From the NCBI RefSeq assembly GCF_900115825.1, contig NZ_FOXW01000004.1, forward strand, positions 186,001 through 250,000: a stretch of DNA of 64,000 nucleotides, read 5' to 3'. The stretch's first letter is position 1; each line of letters begins with the position of its first letter. The notes beneath the pieces were generated by a model. The model saw nothing but the letters and a program-made list of their open reading frames with translations, was not told where the DNA came from and made no database searches. Below, piece by piece: positions 42,589-51,646 of the stretch. This DNA comes from Desemzia incerta (lineage in GTDB: Bacteria; Bacillota; Bacilli; Lactobacillales; Carnobacteriaceae). Made by a program: the position numbers and the translations under genes.

Positions 42589-43357
42589 GAGTAGGCTCCT
42601 TTCCAGCAATGTGTTTTACTTCTGTAGAAGATACTTTTTTTGTTTCATCAATAGATTGGATAAGGTCATTCATTTGAATCAATTCCTTTTTGCTTATGGT
42701 TGAAATAGCACCTAATGGCAACCACCCTAAATGTTCAGCAGCAAAATTTTCATCATGGACTTTTTTGTCTGCTAAATTCTGAACCAGAATGAGTCCTAAA
42801 CCGAATACGGACCCCATTAAGGCTCCAATAACGATGTTGAACAAGTAATGAGGTGAGATAGGTTCAGTGGGGATACGCGCCGGGGATAAAATAGCTGCAT
42901 TGTCTATATTGATCACTGATCCTACGTTCTCTTTAAAAATCGTTGCAATCGTATCTGCGATCAGAGCAGCACGTTCTGGGTCTGCATCTACTACTTGAAT
43001 ACTAAATATTTGGGAATCTGTTTGCGTAATGACTTCCATTTTCCCTTTCAATTCCTCTTCAGAAAGGGTGTTGCCCAGCTCTTCTCGAACTTTATCCAAC
43101 ACAATCGGATCTTGGATGATATCTCGATAAGTATTGATCATTTGGATATTCGTCTCAATATCCCCTAATTCCAAAGCCTGAGCAGAATCAACAGGCCTGC
43201 TGACCAGTATTTTCGTTTCCGCACTATACTGCGGAACAATAACATAAGTAGTTAAAATATGAGCGGAACTAATTCCGATCAATAAAAAGGCTAAGATCCA
43301 ATACCATTTTTGTCTGATTAAGCGTCCTAATTCAATGACTCCAATAACTCTATTCAT
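42581..43357 (-). CDS. Wzz/CapA-type chain-length regulator and kinase activator
   Basis: A 258-residue polysaccharide copolymerase subunit. Two membrane helices (about 18-38 and 175-195) flank an extracytoplasmic domain, with the family Pro-rich motif before the second helix (ARIPTEPISPHYL). The N-terminal ELGRLIRQKWYWI is typical. The cytoplasmic tail ends with KEPTHV, which overlaps the kinase start. In Gram-positives this protein activates the CpsD-type kinase. First gene of the operon, with a structured 128-bp element about 160 nt upstream. Confidence 0.9.
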   Translation of the reverse strand: MNRVIGVIELGRLIRQKWYWILAFLLIGISSAHILTTYVIVPQYSAETKILVSRPVDSAQALELGDIETNIQMINTYRDIIQDPIVLDKVREELGNTLSEEELKGKMEVITQTDSQIFSIQVVDADPERAALIADTIATIFKENVGSVINIDNAAILSPARIPTEPISPHYLFNIVIGALMGSVFGLGLILVQNLADKKVHDENFAAEHLGWLPLGAISTISKKELIQMNDLIQSIDETKKVSSTEVKHIAGKEPTHV

Positions 43358-43513
43358 CTAAATTCCTCCTATTTTAACAAATAATTTTCGTTACAAATAA
43401 ATAGAGAGTAAGTGATTAATTAATTAAGTATGTTTGTAGGTTTTCATTCATAAAGAGATGGTAATAGGGATGTGATTTTATGGTGATCATAACAATTAAA
43501 CGGTTTATATTTT

Positions 43514-43641
43514 AAAAGAGTATTCCAAGAATGTAACGGCGCACCGTGTGCCGTAAATAAAGATGCGTGAGGTGCTTTATTGTTGGGTCGAGGACAAGAT
43601 TGAGTAATTTACTGTATGCTTCATTCTTGGAATTACTCTTT
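43514..43641. repeat. 128-bp element with 20-bp terminal inverted repeats and inner hairpins
   Basis: AAAAGAGTATTCCAAGAATG (43514-43533) and CATTCTTGGAATTACTCTTT (43622-43641) are inverted copies differing by one inserted base and an end base. Inside are the hairpin ACGGCGCAC-C-GTGTGCCGT and AATAAAG paired with CTTTATT. It is locally richer in G and C than its surroundings. It may be a MITE-like element or a structured RNA in the polysaccharide operon leader. Confidence 0.65.
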
Positions 43642-43962
43642 GGGGAACAATAAAATGACCGAAAACAGACTTTTTGTACATGAAAGTACGGTAAACAAAA
43701 CTACCATAGACTATTCATTTGCAGTATCGAAGTGATATTAGATAGGGTAATAGTATGAAGGTTAAATGCATATAAAGGTGTTAAACTTACTTGCAGAAAA
43801 ATACATGGGGAAAAGTACAAGACTATCCAACTGAGTGAATGCCAGAAACTATACTGATGAAGAATAGCGGCCGTCTTATATGATTGACAAAATTCTACCA
43901 TGGTTTATTTCAAAATTAAAATAGAAGCCCGGCAAAAATTTATTTTTTGTTGGATTTGTGAC
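43642..43962. other. intergenic region without recognised gene
   Basis: About 320 bp between the structured element and the walJ terminator. A plus-strand frame reads NLLAEKYMGKSTRLSN and later RPSYMIDKILPW with stops between, which may be a worn-out gene, but no family is recognised. Confidence 0.3.
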
Positions 43963-44005
43963 AAAAAAATGAACAGCTCAGTTTTATCACTAAGCTGTTC
44001 GTTTT
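43963..44005 (-). terminator. bidirectional Rho-independent terminator
   Basis: GAACAGCTCAGT (43971-43982) pairs with ACTAAGCTGTTC (43989-44000) with T tracts on both strands. It ends the wal operon. Confidence 0.9.
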
Positions 44006-44014
44006 TATTTACTT

Positions 44015-44824
44015 TTATATAGAGAACAATAATGAAGGTTCATCAGGATCTGTATCAAATAGAGTGAACGATTCGCCAACACCTTTTCCTTTTTCTCTCA
44101 AGATACTGTCGACTGTATCATGAGCAATAGCTTTCATATTGTTGTCTTTGCTTAAATGACCTAGATAGATTCGCTTAGTGTTGTCTCCAATCACGTCGCA
44201 TAAAGCCAAGGCTCCGTCTTCATTAGACAGATGTCCTTTATCGCCTAGAATACGTTGTTTCAAACTCCATGGATATCTTCCCATGCGCAGCATATCTAAA
44301 TCGTGATTGCTTTCAAATAAATAGGCATCTGCATTGGCCACTACTCCACGCATACGATCACTGACATAGCCTGTATCTGTCAGCATCACGAAAGATTTAT
44401 TGTCTTTGTGGAAGCTGTAAAATTGGGGAGCGATCGCATCGTGAGATACACCAAAACTTTGAATGTCTATATCACCAATCGTCATCGTTCTTCCCATTTC
44501 AAAAAGATGTTTTTGTTCCATTTTGATATTCCCAATAATAGGAGACATTGCAGACCAGGTCTTCTCGTTTGCATAAATGTCTAGATTATACTTCCTTGCC
44601 AAGACACCTACACCATGAACATGATCTCTGTGCTCATGAGTCACTAAGATACCGTCTAAATCTTCTGGAGTACGGCCAATTTGGCTTAACAAGGCGGTCG
44701 CTTTTTTACCACTCAGCCCGCAATCGACCAGCAGCTTCTTTTTATCGGATTCAATGTATGTAACATTCCCTGAGCTTCCGCTCGCTAGAATGCTAATCTT
44801 TAATCCTTCTGTTTGTATCGCCAT
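44015..44824 (-). CDS. walJ: MBL-fold protein WalJ (YycJ)
   Basis: A 269-residue metallo-beta-lactamase-fold protein of the YycJ/VicX family, a DNA exonuclease-like enzyme encoded with the WalRK system and linked to coordination of division and replication. It has ILASGSSGNVTYIE, the metal motif THEHRDHVHG (about 61-70), LTDTGYVSD, FESNHD and GHLSNED. It is the last gene of the wal operon, about 120 nt after walI, and ends at the terminator 43963-44005. Confidence 0.92.
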   Translation of the reverse strand: MAIQTEGLKISILASGSSGNVTYIESDKKKLLVDCGLSGKKATALLSQIGRTPEDLDGILVTHEHRDHVHGVGVLARKYNLDIYANEKTWSAMSPIIGNIKMEQKHLFEMGRTMTIGDIDIQSFGVSHDAIAPQFYSFHKDNKSFVMLTDTGYVSDRMRGVVANADAYLFESNHDLDMLRMGRYPWSLKQRILGDKGHLSNEDGALALCDVIGDNTKRIYLGHLSKDNNMKAIAHDTVDSILREKGKGVGESFTLFDTDPDEPSLLFSI

Positions 44825-44945
44825 TTTGAACCCTCGTCCCTTTTATCTTTTATTTCGTATTTACCTCAATAACTACTGGCATTTACATTTATCCTCACTC
44901 TAGCAAGAATAAGAATAAATGTAAACACAACTCCAGCACTATTTT

Positions 44946-45794
44946 TTACTCTTTTGAACTGCTTTCTTCATTTGGTTGAATAGGCGTTTCATTCGTTGCC
45001 TCTTGAATCACATTCCCGTTTACAGCATCTACTTTCTTAATGATGGTATCTGTACTAGTCACCACTTCTACCAACCAAACAGGAACATACATACTCAGGT
45101 CTTCCAAACTCAACGTTCTGTTATAAATCAATAACGGCTTGCGTACTTTAGCTCCTGAAGGCACTTCACTGTTTTGGTAAAGAATCTCCACTGCATCTTG
45201 GTCGGTAATCAATTTTCTGCTTTGTCCTTGGACAGTAACTGGACCAGCATAGGTTTGTTCATAAGAAATGATCTCTTTTTTGCCATTTAAGTGGAAGATG
45301 ATATTTGATGTTCCGTCAACGATTGGAATGTTGTTCGCTACTTGCCCATAAATGATTTGGCGAGTGGAAGGAACATACCGTATAAATTGGTACTCATCTC
45401 CAAACAAGATCGCATCACTCAAAACGAATTCTGACAGAGTCGCAATATCTTTCGTTGTCAGCTCTTCACCTTCTGACAATTGAATCGGATCCGACAAAAT
45501 ACTAGCATACAAAGACCCATTATCTTCAATGACACCAGTTTGTTTCGTTAATTGTTCCGCGTTTTCTTCCAATAAATTATTGGCTGCAGCTTGAACGTAA
45601 GGAACATCATGTTCTTCATCTTCAAATTCAGGCAATTCAATGTTTTCATCTTTCATTTCTTGGACCAAATTGATTTGAGTCGCTGCATTGCCAGTAAAAC
45701 CATTTTCGTAATTATCCAACACACGATACAACAAGTATCCGTTCAAGACAAGAAAGGTCACGATAAAGATGATTTCGATTTTTTTAAAATCCAT
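44946..45794 (-). CDS. walI: WalI (YycI), regulator of the WalK kinase
   Basis: A 282-residue protein with an N-terminal membrane helix (KKIEIIFIVTFLVLNGYLLY) and an extracytoplasmic domain of the YycI type. With WalH it contacts the WalK sensor in the membrane and adjusts its activity. The C-terminal half has a repeated beta pattern (IPIVDGTSNIIFHLNGKKEI and YVPVWLVEVVTS). The start is the ATG at 45794 behind AAAGGAGGTGCGG; it overlaps walH by 11 nt, so the two are coupled. Confidence 0.9.
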   Translation of the reverse strand: MDFKKIEIIFIVTFLVLNGYLLYRVLDNYENGFTGNAATQINLVQEMKDENIELPEFEDEEHDVPYVQAAANNLLEENAEQLTKQTGVIEDNGSLYASILSDPIQLSEGEELTTKDIATLSEFVLSDAILFGDEYQFIRYVPSTRQIIYGQVANNIPIVDGTSNIIFHLNGKKEIISYEQTYAGPVTVQGQSRKLITDQDAVEILYQNSEVPSGAKVRKPLLIYNRTLSLEDLSMYVPVWLVEVVTSTDTIIKKVDAVNGNVIQEATNETPIQPNEESSSKE

Positions 45795-47094
45795 CATCCG
45801 CACCTCCTTTGTCTTCGTTTACTACTGACTGCAAGCTCATCCAATTTCCATTGATCTCAACATACCAACTTGGTACCAGGGTCACAACACGATTGGATTC
45901 ACTGCTGTAATTCCATATATAACCTACTTTGATATCATCAACAGTTTCCAAGTCGTGTCCAGCATTAGCTAAAACTTCTTCTATGTTTTGCGAGGAATAC
46001 ATTTTTTCATCTGAATGATCATCTGATATGGGCGTTTGAGCAACAATTGTCGGCATTTCTAAACTGGTCACATTATTGTCTGCGACTGTTATAAATGTAC
46101 CACCATAATCCGGTTCTCCGAATATAGGATATCCTTTAATATATCGTCGAAACTCCACTTCAGTAGTTACGGAAGAATACCCGTAGTAATACACTTCATT
46201 TGGCCAATGCTCGTATCGAATCAACTTGTTGAAACTATTCAGTACTGTAGTCGTCAAACTAACCCCTTCATTCGTTACAGAAGGACGCGTATACGTCAGC
46301 ATATCTTTATCGTTATTAATACTTAATTCACTGAAATAGTCGTAATAACGAGATAGCTCATCATTGATCACCGTTTGGATTTCTGATGTATCTTCAAATA
46401 ATCGCTCAATAAACAAGCTATTTGGTTGTTCTTCCACTAAATAATTCAATACCGGCATTTCAAATGGTTCTACTGGAAGATACACAATGTGTTCTTTCAA
46501 AGAGACAGACTCAGCCTGTAAATATTCGACTTTGTCATCATTCAATACTTGTGTTAACAAATCAAGATCTATATTGGACGCTTCAGCCTCATAAAACAAC
46601 ATGGAATGAGTATTGTAGAAATAAACACTTTGCGGATTATCTATCGGAATATACATTCTGTTAAACGTCCGATTCTCATATTCTCGAGGTAAAAAAGAAA
46701 ACGTTTCTTGATACACTCCAAAAGGGATACTGTTAGAAAAAATAAGTTCAACAGCTCTGGACTCAGTAACGGATTCTATATAATTGTCTCCGTTCAACGT
46801 AATCGGGTCAGCTATATCCGTTACTTCCCACTCTTGAAAAACAGAGAACATATTCCCTAGAACCTTTGAATCTTTGGTTAACAGACTAGATTGATTCGTA
46901 TGATAAACCACTTCTGTTGGACCAAATACTGAAGATAACTGTCGATCAAACGTAACGGAAGAAATAACAGAAGTCTCAGGAGTATCTGTTTGCACAACAT
47001 ATCCTCCTGGATTTCTCCATATAAGAACTGTTAAAAACAAACTGAGCATGATTAAAACAGTTAGTGTAATTTTTCTGATTAACGCCCAATTCAT
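45784..47094 (-). CDS. walH: WalH (YycH), regulator of the WalK kinase
   Basis: A 436-residue membrane-anchored protein with one N-terminal helix (about 6-26) and a large extracytoplasmic region with the two-lobed YycH fold. Motifs such as YIPIDNPQSVYFYNTHSMLFYE and FRRYIKGYPIFGEPDYG are typical. It works with WalI on WalK. The start is ATG at 47094, which overlaps the walK stop (ATGA), 7 nt after AAGGTG; an in-frame TTG at 47100 is less likely. Confidence 0.9.
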   Translation of the reverse strand: MNWALIRKITLTVLIMLSLFLTVLIWRNPGGYVVQTDTPETSVISSVTFDRQLSSVFGPTEVVYHTNQSSLLTKDSKVLGNMFSVFQEWEVTDIADPITLNGDNYIESVTESRAVELIFSNSIPFGVYQETFSFLPREYENRTFNRMYIPIDNPQSVYFYNTHSMLFYEAEASNIDLDLLTQVLNDDKVEYLQAESVSLKEHIVYLPVEPFEMPVLNYLVEEQPNSLFIERLFEDTSEIQTVINDELSRYYDYFSELSINNDKDMLTYTRPSVTNEGVSLTTTVLNSFNKLIRYEHWPNEVYYYGYSSVTTEVEFRRYIKGYPIFGEPDYGGTFITVADNNVTSLEMPTIVAQTPISDDHSDEKMYSSQNIEEVLANAGHDLETVDDIKVGYIWNYSSESNRVVTLVPSWYVEINGNWMSLQSVVNEDKGGADDGF

Positions 47095-48929
47095 TCCCAA
47101 TCACCTTCTTCATAAGGAACATAAGGGAGTGAAATGTAGAATGTGGTCCCTTTTCCTTCAATGCTGTCTGCCCAAATTTTTCCGCCATGATGCTGGATGA
47201 CTTCTTTTGATATTGCTAATCCTAAACCAGTTCCACCCATAGATCGAGCTCTTGCTTTGTCTACTCGGAAGAATCGGTCAAATACATGGGTCAAATCTTT
47301 TTTCGGAATCCCCATCCCTTGATCTGAAATACTTAGCACGACATTATTGTGTGTTTTTACTAAACGACACGTGATTACTCCGCCGTCTGGAGAATATTTG
47401 AATGCATTATTTAGAATATTATCCAACACTTGCATGATTTTATCAGCATCTGCTTCTACCCATATGTCTTGCTTTGTAATTTCTCTTACAATCGTATAAT
47501 CTTTTACTGGATTGTCTGTTGTCGTATTAAGCATCATTTCAAAGCGATCTAATACATGATGGAACAGCTCATTTAAATTGATTACTTCCAATTGCAGATT
47601 AGCTTTTCCTGAATCCATTCTGGATAGATCTAATAAATCTTGAACCATTCGAATCATACGATTTGTTTCTTCTTGAGTCACTTTTAAGAACTGAGGAGCG
47701 ATCTCTTCATCTCTCCAAGCACCATCGCTCAATGCTTCTAGATAACTTCGCATACTTGTCAACGGCGTACGCAATTCATGCGATACATTGGAAACAAACT
47801 CTTTTCGTTCTCGTTCGATTTTTTCTTGTTCGGTTACATCATGCAACACACAAACGAGACCACTAATAAATCCAGACTCTCTCTGAATCAAAGAAAAACC
47901 TCCACGCAGAATCAACGGCGTTTCGTTTGTCGAAAAATCAAATAAAATTTCTTCTTCTACTTCTAATAATTGTCTCAAAGTCATTTCGTTATTCAATACT
48001 TCTGTTATAGATTGTCCTAACGCTATTTCCTGGGAAATATTTAACATTTCTTGTGCTTTTTCGTTGATGATCACCACTTTACCGCGGCGATCCGTTGCAA
48101 TAACGCCATCTGTCATATGAGAAAGAACACTGTTCAGTCTTCGCCGTTCAGCTTCTGTCGTTTCCTGCGCTTCTTCCACTCTAGTAGACAATTCATTGAT
48201 CGCACTAGACAATTGCCCTAACTCATCTTCCCCATGAACTTTTAATTGCCCAGAATAATCTCCTTCAGCAATTTGAATCGTCTGCTGTTTCATCTCTGAG
48301 ATGGGTTTAGTAATGGCACGCGAAACAAACTGAGTCAGTATGATCACTAAAGCAATTGCAATCAAGGCAGAATTGATGAAAATAATACTGATTTCATTTA
48401 CTTGCTCATAAATCGTTTCAATATTCGTCTCCAACATAATGACCCCTAAAATATCTTTAGAACCTCCTATATAAATAGGAGAAACCAACTTCCATCTGCG
48501 GTCGTTGGTTAAAGGATCTAAGTATTGGCTGGTCACATTATTCCCAAGCAATAAAGATTGGTGAATATCCGGATCTGTGGATTTTCTCCCAATCAATGAT
48601 TGTTGCGTATTGTCGCTTGTGCCGATGATATAGTATTCAGGGTCAATAACTTGTACTTCAATGACCCCGCTTCCGGAAAAATCTCTCAATAAATTAGCAA
48701 TACTGGCTTCTTTATCTTTATTTTCCTCATCTAAAAGAATAGGCTGCAAGGTGTTTTCTAAGAAATCAACTTGGATCCGACGATCTTCTTTAAAATTGTC
48801 TACTAATTGATTTTCTAATTGTGTTACAAAGTTAGCGCCTATGATCTCTAGCGTTATTGTCAACAGAAGAATAAAAATAAGCACAATTTTAAAATTGATA
48901 GACTGGAAAAATTGAATTCTTTTTTTCAT
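47091..48929 (-). CDS. walK: sensor histidine kinase WalK (YycG/VicK)
   Basis: The sensor of the essential cell-wall two-component system. The 612-residue kinase has two membrane helices (about 13-33 and 182-205) around an extracellular PAS/Cache-like domain, then HAMP (ITKPISEMKQQ), a cytoplasmic PAS (DGVIATDRRGKVVIINEKA), the dimerisation motif FVSNVSHELRTPL with the phospho-accepting His, and an ATPase domain with the N box (NILNNAFKYS), G1 (SISDQGMGIP) and G2 (GGTGLGLAISK). This is the two-helix form found in enterococci and bacilli, not the single-helix streptococcal VicK. 3 nt after walR. Confidence 0.96.
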   Translation of the reverse strand: MKKRIQFFQSINFKIVLIFILLLTITLEIIGANFVTQLENQLVDNFKEDRRIQVDFLENTLQPILLDEENKDKEASIANLLRDFSGSGVIEVQVIDPEYYIIGTSDNTQQSLIGRKSTDPDIHQSLLLGNNVTSQYLDPLTNDRRWKLVSPIYIGGSKDILGVIMLETNIETIYEQVNEISIIFINSALIAIALVIILTQFVSRAITKPISEMKQQTIQIAEGDYSGQLKVHGEDELGQLSSAINELSTRVEEAQETTEAERRRLNSVLSHMTDGVIATDRRGKVVIINEKAQEMLNISQEIALGQSITEVLNNEMTLRQLLEVEEEILFDFSTNETPLILRGGFSLIQRESGFISGLVCVLHDVTEQEKIERERKEFVSNVSHELRTPLTSMRSYLEALSDGAWRDEEIAPQFLKVTQEETNRMIRMVQDLLDLSRMDSGKANLQLEVINLNELFHHVLDRFEMMLNTTTDNPVKDYTIVREITKQDIWVEADADKIMQVLDNILNNAFKYSPDGGVITCRLVKTHNNVVLSISDQGMGIPKKDLTHVFDRFFRVDKARARSMGGTGLGLAISKEVIQHHGGKIWADSIEGKGTTFYISLPYVPYEEGDWE

Positions 48930-48932
48930 TAG

Positions 48933-49637
48933 CTACTCCTGTTCAGGGTTTCTCAAATAATAACCGACACCACGTCTGGTAATTAACCATGTTGGGTGAC
49001 TTGGTTTGTCTTCTATTTTTTCTCTTAATCGTCTAACTGTTACATCGACTGTACGAACGTCTCCAAAATAATCGTAGCCCCACACAGTTTGCAGTAAATG
49101 CTCTCTAGTCATCACTTGTCCTAAATGATTAGCTAGATAATGCAGCAATTCAAACTCACGGTGTGTCAACTCAATCGTTTCTCCGCGTTTTGACACAATA
49201 TATGCATCAGGGTGAATCACTAACGCTCCTACTTCGATATCATTTGAAACTTCTTCTTCAACTTGAGGTGCTCTTGTGTGCTGTCTTCTCAAGTTGGCTT
49301 TGACACGCGCCACTAGCTCTCGATTTGAAAAAGGTTTCGTTACGTAGTCATCAGCTCCAAGTTCAAGCCCTAATACCTTATCGATTTCAGCATCTTTTGC
49401 TGTTACCATAATGATCGGCATGTCATGGTTTTTGCGTACTTCTCTACAAACTTCCAAGCCATCCATTTTTGGCAACATTAAATCTAATACAATTAAATCT
49501 GGAACAATTTCTTCTGCTTTTTCAACGGCTTCTTCTCCGTCATAAGCAGTATAAACATCATAACCTTCTTTAGTTAAATTAAATTTAATAATATCTGAGA
49601 TTGGTTTCTCATCGTCTACAACCAATATTTTTTTCAT
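48933..49637 (-). CDS. walR: response regulator WalR (YycF/VicR)
   Basis: OmpR-type regulator controlling autolysins and wall synthesis. The 234-residue protein has the receiver domain (VDDEKPISD, the phospho-accepting Asp in LIVLDLMLP, Lys in VTKPFSN) and a winged helix with [31 protein letters not shown] and [14 protein letters not shown] in parts. First gene of the wal operon; the ATG follows GGAGGGCAG. Target sites (TGTWAH-N5-TGTWAH) were not searched exhaustively here. Confidence 0.97.
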   Translation of the reverse strand: MKKILVVDDEKPISDIIKFNLTKEGYDVYTAYDGEEAVEKAEEIVPDLIVLDLMLPKMDGLEVCREVRKNHDMPIIMVTAKDAEIDKVLGLELGADDYVTKPFSNRELVARVKANLRRQHTRAPQVEEEVSNDIEVGALVIHPDAYIVSKRGETIELTHREFELLHYLANHLGQVMTREHLLQTVWGYDYFGDVRTVDVTVRRLREKIEDKPSHPTWLITRRGVGYYLRNPEQE

Positions 49638-49759
49638 CTTCTGCCCTCCTCGATATACGAGTAATTATCTATATAAAACGCATTTTCCTAACTTTCATTA
49701 TACATAATCTAGAAAAGAAGTGCAAAAAGGGGTAACAATCTTTTCATACGCCAATATGG

Positions 49760-49796
49760 CTAAAAAGGCCGCACCACTTTATCAGGTGCAGCTTTC
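49760..49796 (-). terminator. Rho-independent terminator
   Basis: AAAGGCCGCACC (49764-49775) pairs with GGTGCAGCTTT (49785-49795) with small mismatches; TTTTT follows on the minus strand. Ends the PTS IIA gene. Confidence 0.8.
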
Positions 49797-49806
49797 ATTT
49801 GAGCAT

Positions 49807-50328
49807 CTAGTTTTGTTCTTCTCTAGATACACACATGGCTACAGTCTCTCCTGCAATACCATCTTTTGTGTAATCCATTTTTACTGTAGTCTCGTCATCC
49901 ATACCTTTTATAACTACTACTGGTATAACTAATGGAATGTCTTTTTCTTCAAAGTACGCTCGACTAAACGTAGCCAGTACGTCTCCTTTAGTAACATGCA
50001 TCCCTTTTTTTAAATCAGATTGGAATCCTTTTCCTTGCAGACTGATCGTATTGATACCAATGTGTACTAAGACTTCAACGCTTTCATCTGTTTCGATCAC
50101 ATAGGCATGTAAAGTGTCTGCAACTTGATATAATACGCCGCTGACAGGAGCCACAACGTATTCTGATGTCGGAATGACAGCAAATCCTTCACCTACCATT
50201 TTTTCTGAAAAAACAGGATCTGGAACTTCTTCCAAGCGAATAATTTCTCCATCAGCAACAGTTACAAGCTGGAACCTGTCCCACTTTTGTTGATCGTCAA
50301 CATGATTTGAATTGTTTGCTTGCGCCAA
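49807..50328 (-). CDS. crr: PTS glucose-type IIA component, stand-alone
   Basis: A 173-residue EIIA(Glc)-type phosphocarrier that receives phosphate from HPr. It contains VADGEIIRLEEVPDPVFSEKMVGEGFAVIP, the buried-His motif PVSGVL and the active-site VLVHIGINTISLQGKGF, and KKGMHVTKGDVL. About 15-20 N-terminal residues precede the domain. No IIBC gene is adjacent, so it may serve several sugar permeases or have a regulatory role. The start is TTG at 50328, behind GGAGGAAAATAAG; the upstream TTG at 50343 lies inside that site. Confidence 0.9.
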   Translation of the reverse strand: MAQANNSNHVDDQQKWDRFQLVTVADGEIIRLEEVPDPVFSEKMVGEGFAVIPTSEYVVAPVSGVLYQVADTLHAYVIETDESVEVLVHIGINTISLQGKGFQSDLKKGMHVTKGDVLATFSRAYFEEKDIPLVIPVVVIKGMDDETTVKMDYTKDGIAGETVAMCVSREEQN

Positions 50329-50627
50329 CTTATTTTCCTCCAACTATCTCTATTCTATTTGCCTTATCTTTTTGTATTGTAAAACAAATAAAGGGTTATT
50401 ACTACACTTTTCCTATTTTTTTCTCACGGTATCGTCACTGTATTCACATTTGCACAACTGTTTTTGTTTGGAGAAATTTCAGATAAATGATAGACTAATC
50501 TTAGAATAAAGGGTTTTCTCATTTAGAAACAACGTTATCAAAGTAAGCGTAAGTGGTTTGCTTGATTTTAAGCCAACTTGCGTTCATAATATGTTCAAAA
50601 TATACTGATAGGAGGTCAATTTCAACT

Positions 50628-51059
50628 ATGTCTATTGGATTTTATATTGCCATAGCTATTGTCGTATTAGCTATTGTCGGTCTTGTTGTTGGCGGGTTGA
50701 TAATGAAAAAACGAATCAGCAGTTTAATGGATGAAGTAAATACTGTCGTATTGGATGTCAACCAGACAGTTGATCGATTCAACAATGATATAAATGCAAT
50801 CAATACAAAAGTCACCAATATCCAAACTCGTGCTGAGTCGATGATCCAAGACGTCACAAATAAACAACAGTATATCGAAGAATTTTCATCAAAAACTTCG
50901 GAATTTAGTGATTCAGTCAATCACTTAAAAACTTCCGGAACGGAATTAAAAAATCAATTTGTGACATCTCCAGGGAAAACTACTAAACGAACTTTCCCGG
51001 CTCTTGTCAAAGCAGGAAAAACTGCTCAAATCATGTTTGAGAAACGTCGTAAAAAATAA
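50628..51059 (+). CDS. DUF948-family membrane protein (YtxG-like general stress type)
   Basis: A 143-residue protein with an N-terminal membrane helix (SIGFYIAIAIVVLAIVGLVVG) and a long coiled-coil cytoplasmic or surface domain (SLMDEVNTVVLDVNQTVDRFNND and similar heptads), ending in a basic tail. This is the DUF948 pattern, found beside YtxH-type proteins. The start is the ATG at 50628 behind AGGAGG; upstream in-frame codons are not preceded by a site. The next gene follows by 33 nt, so they form a small operon. Confidence 0.85.
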   Translation: MSIGFYIAIAIVVLAIVGLVVGGLIMKKRISSLMDEVNTVVLDVNQTVDRFNNDINAINTKVTNIQTRAESMIQDVTNKQQYIEEFSSKTSEFSDSVNHLKTSGTELKNQFVTSPGKTTKRTFPALVKAGKTAQIMFEKRRKK

Positions 51060-51092
51060 CAGACAATTAATTAATGAAAAGAGGGTCATATT

Positions 51093-51557
51093 ATGGGAAA
51101 CAGCAATATGGGAAAAACGTTGATCGTTGGATTAGCTGCAGCAGCAACTGCTTTACTTTTTGCCCCTAAATCAGGGAAAGAATTAAGAGAAGATTTAAAA
51201 GAACAAGGCTTAGATTTAAAAGATAAAGCTATGGATAGAGTAAATGAATTAGCTGATGAGTTCAAACAAACCTATCAGGAAGTAGGAGAAGAAATGGATT
51301 ATGCAAATCCAGATCCTGAGTTGAGCGAAACGATTGCGGATATTGAAAATGATTTGTATCATCCGCATCAAGAAAAAGCAGACGTTATGCCACCTGAACC
51401 AACAGATTTAGTGACTCCGCCTAATGGACTTACTCATCCGGATCCTGCTGGAGCTGGAGATTTACCGGTACCGCCTGTAGAGCCAGATGTTTTACCAACA
51501 GCTGAGCATCCTGCAGTAGATCCGCTTGATCCGCACAATCCAAATAATCCTTTATAA
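51093..51557 (+). CDS. YtxH-domain protein with Pro/Asp-rich tail
   Basis: A 154-residue protein with the YtxH domain: a glycine/alanine-rich membrane helix followed by LLFAPKSGKELREDLKEQGLDLKDKAMDRV. YtxH proteins are general stress proteins of unknown function. After residue 90 comes a Pro-, Asp- and His-rich low-complexity tail (for example PPEPTDLVTPPNG and DPLDPHNPNNPL), unusual in length. Start ATG after GAGGGTC. Second gene of the DUF948-YtxH operon, ended by the terminator at 51572. Confidence 0.88.
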   Translation: MGNSNMGKTLIVGLAAAATALLFAPKSGKELREDLKEQGLDLKDKAMDRVNELADEFKQTYQEVGEEMDYANPDPELSETIADIENDLYHPHQEKADVMPPEPTDLVTPPNGLTHPDPAGAGDLPVPPVEPDVLPTAEHPAVDPLDPHNPNNPL

Positions 51558-51571
51558 AATATTCAACAATT

Positions 51572-51616
51572 AAAAGCCCTGTAAAACCAATCTTAATGGT
51601 TTTACAGGGCTTTTAT
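51572..51616 (+). terminator. bidirectional Rho-independent terminator
   Basis: AAAAGCCCTGTAAAACCA pairs with TGGTTTTACAGGGCTTTT. Shared by the YtxH-type gene and alpha-amylase. Confidence 0.92.
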
Positions 51617-51646
51617 TGTTGCTGATTCAAATTTTTGAAAAACAGA

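Noticed and set aside
43701-43901. Minus-strand frame of 66 codons
   Set aside because: Low-complexity hydrophobic sequence with no start signal; not supported as a gene.
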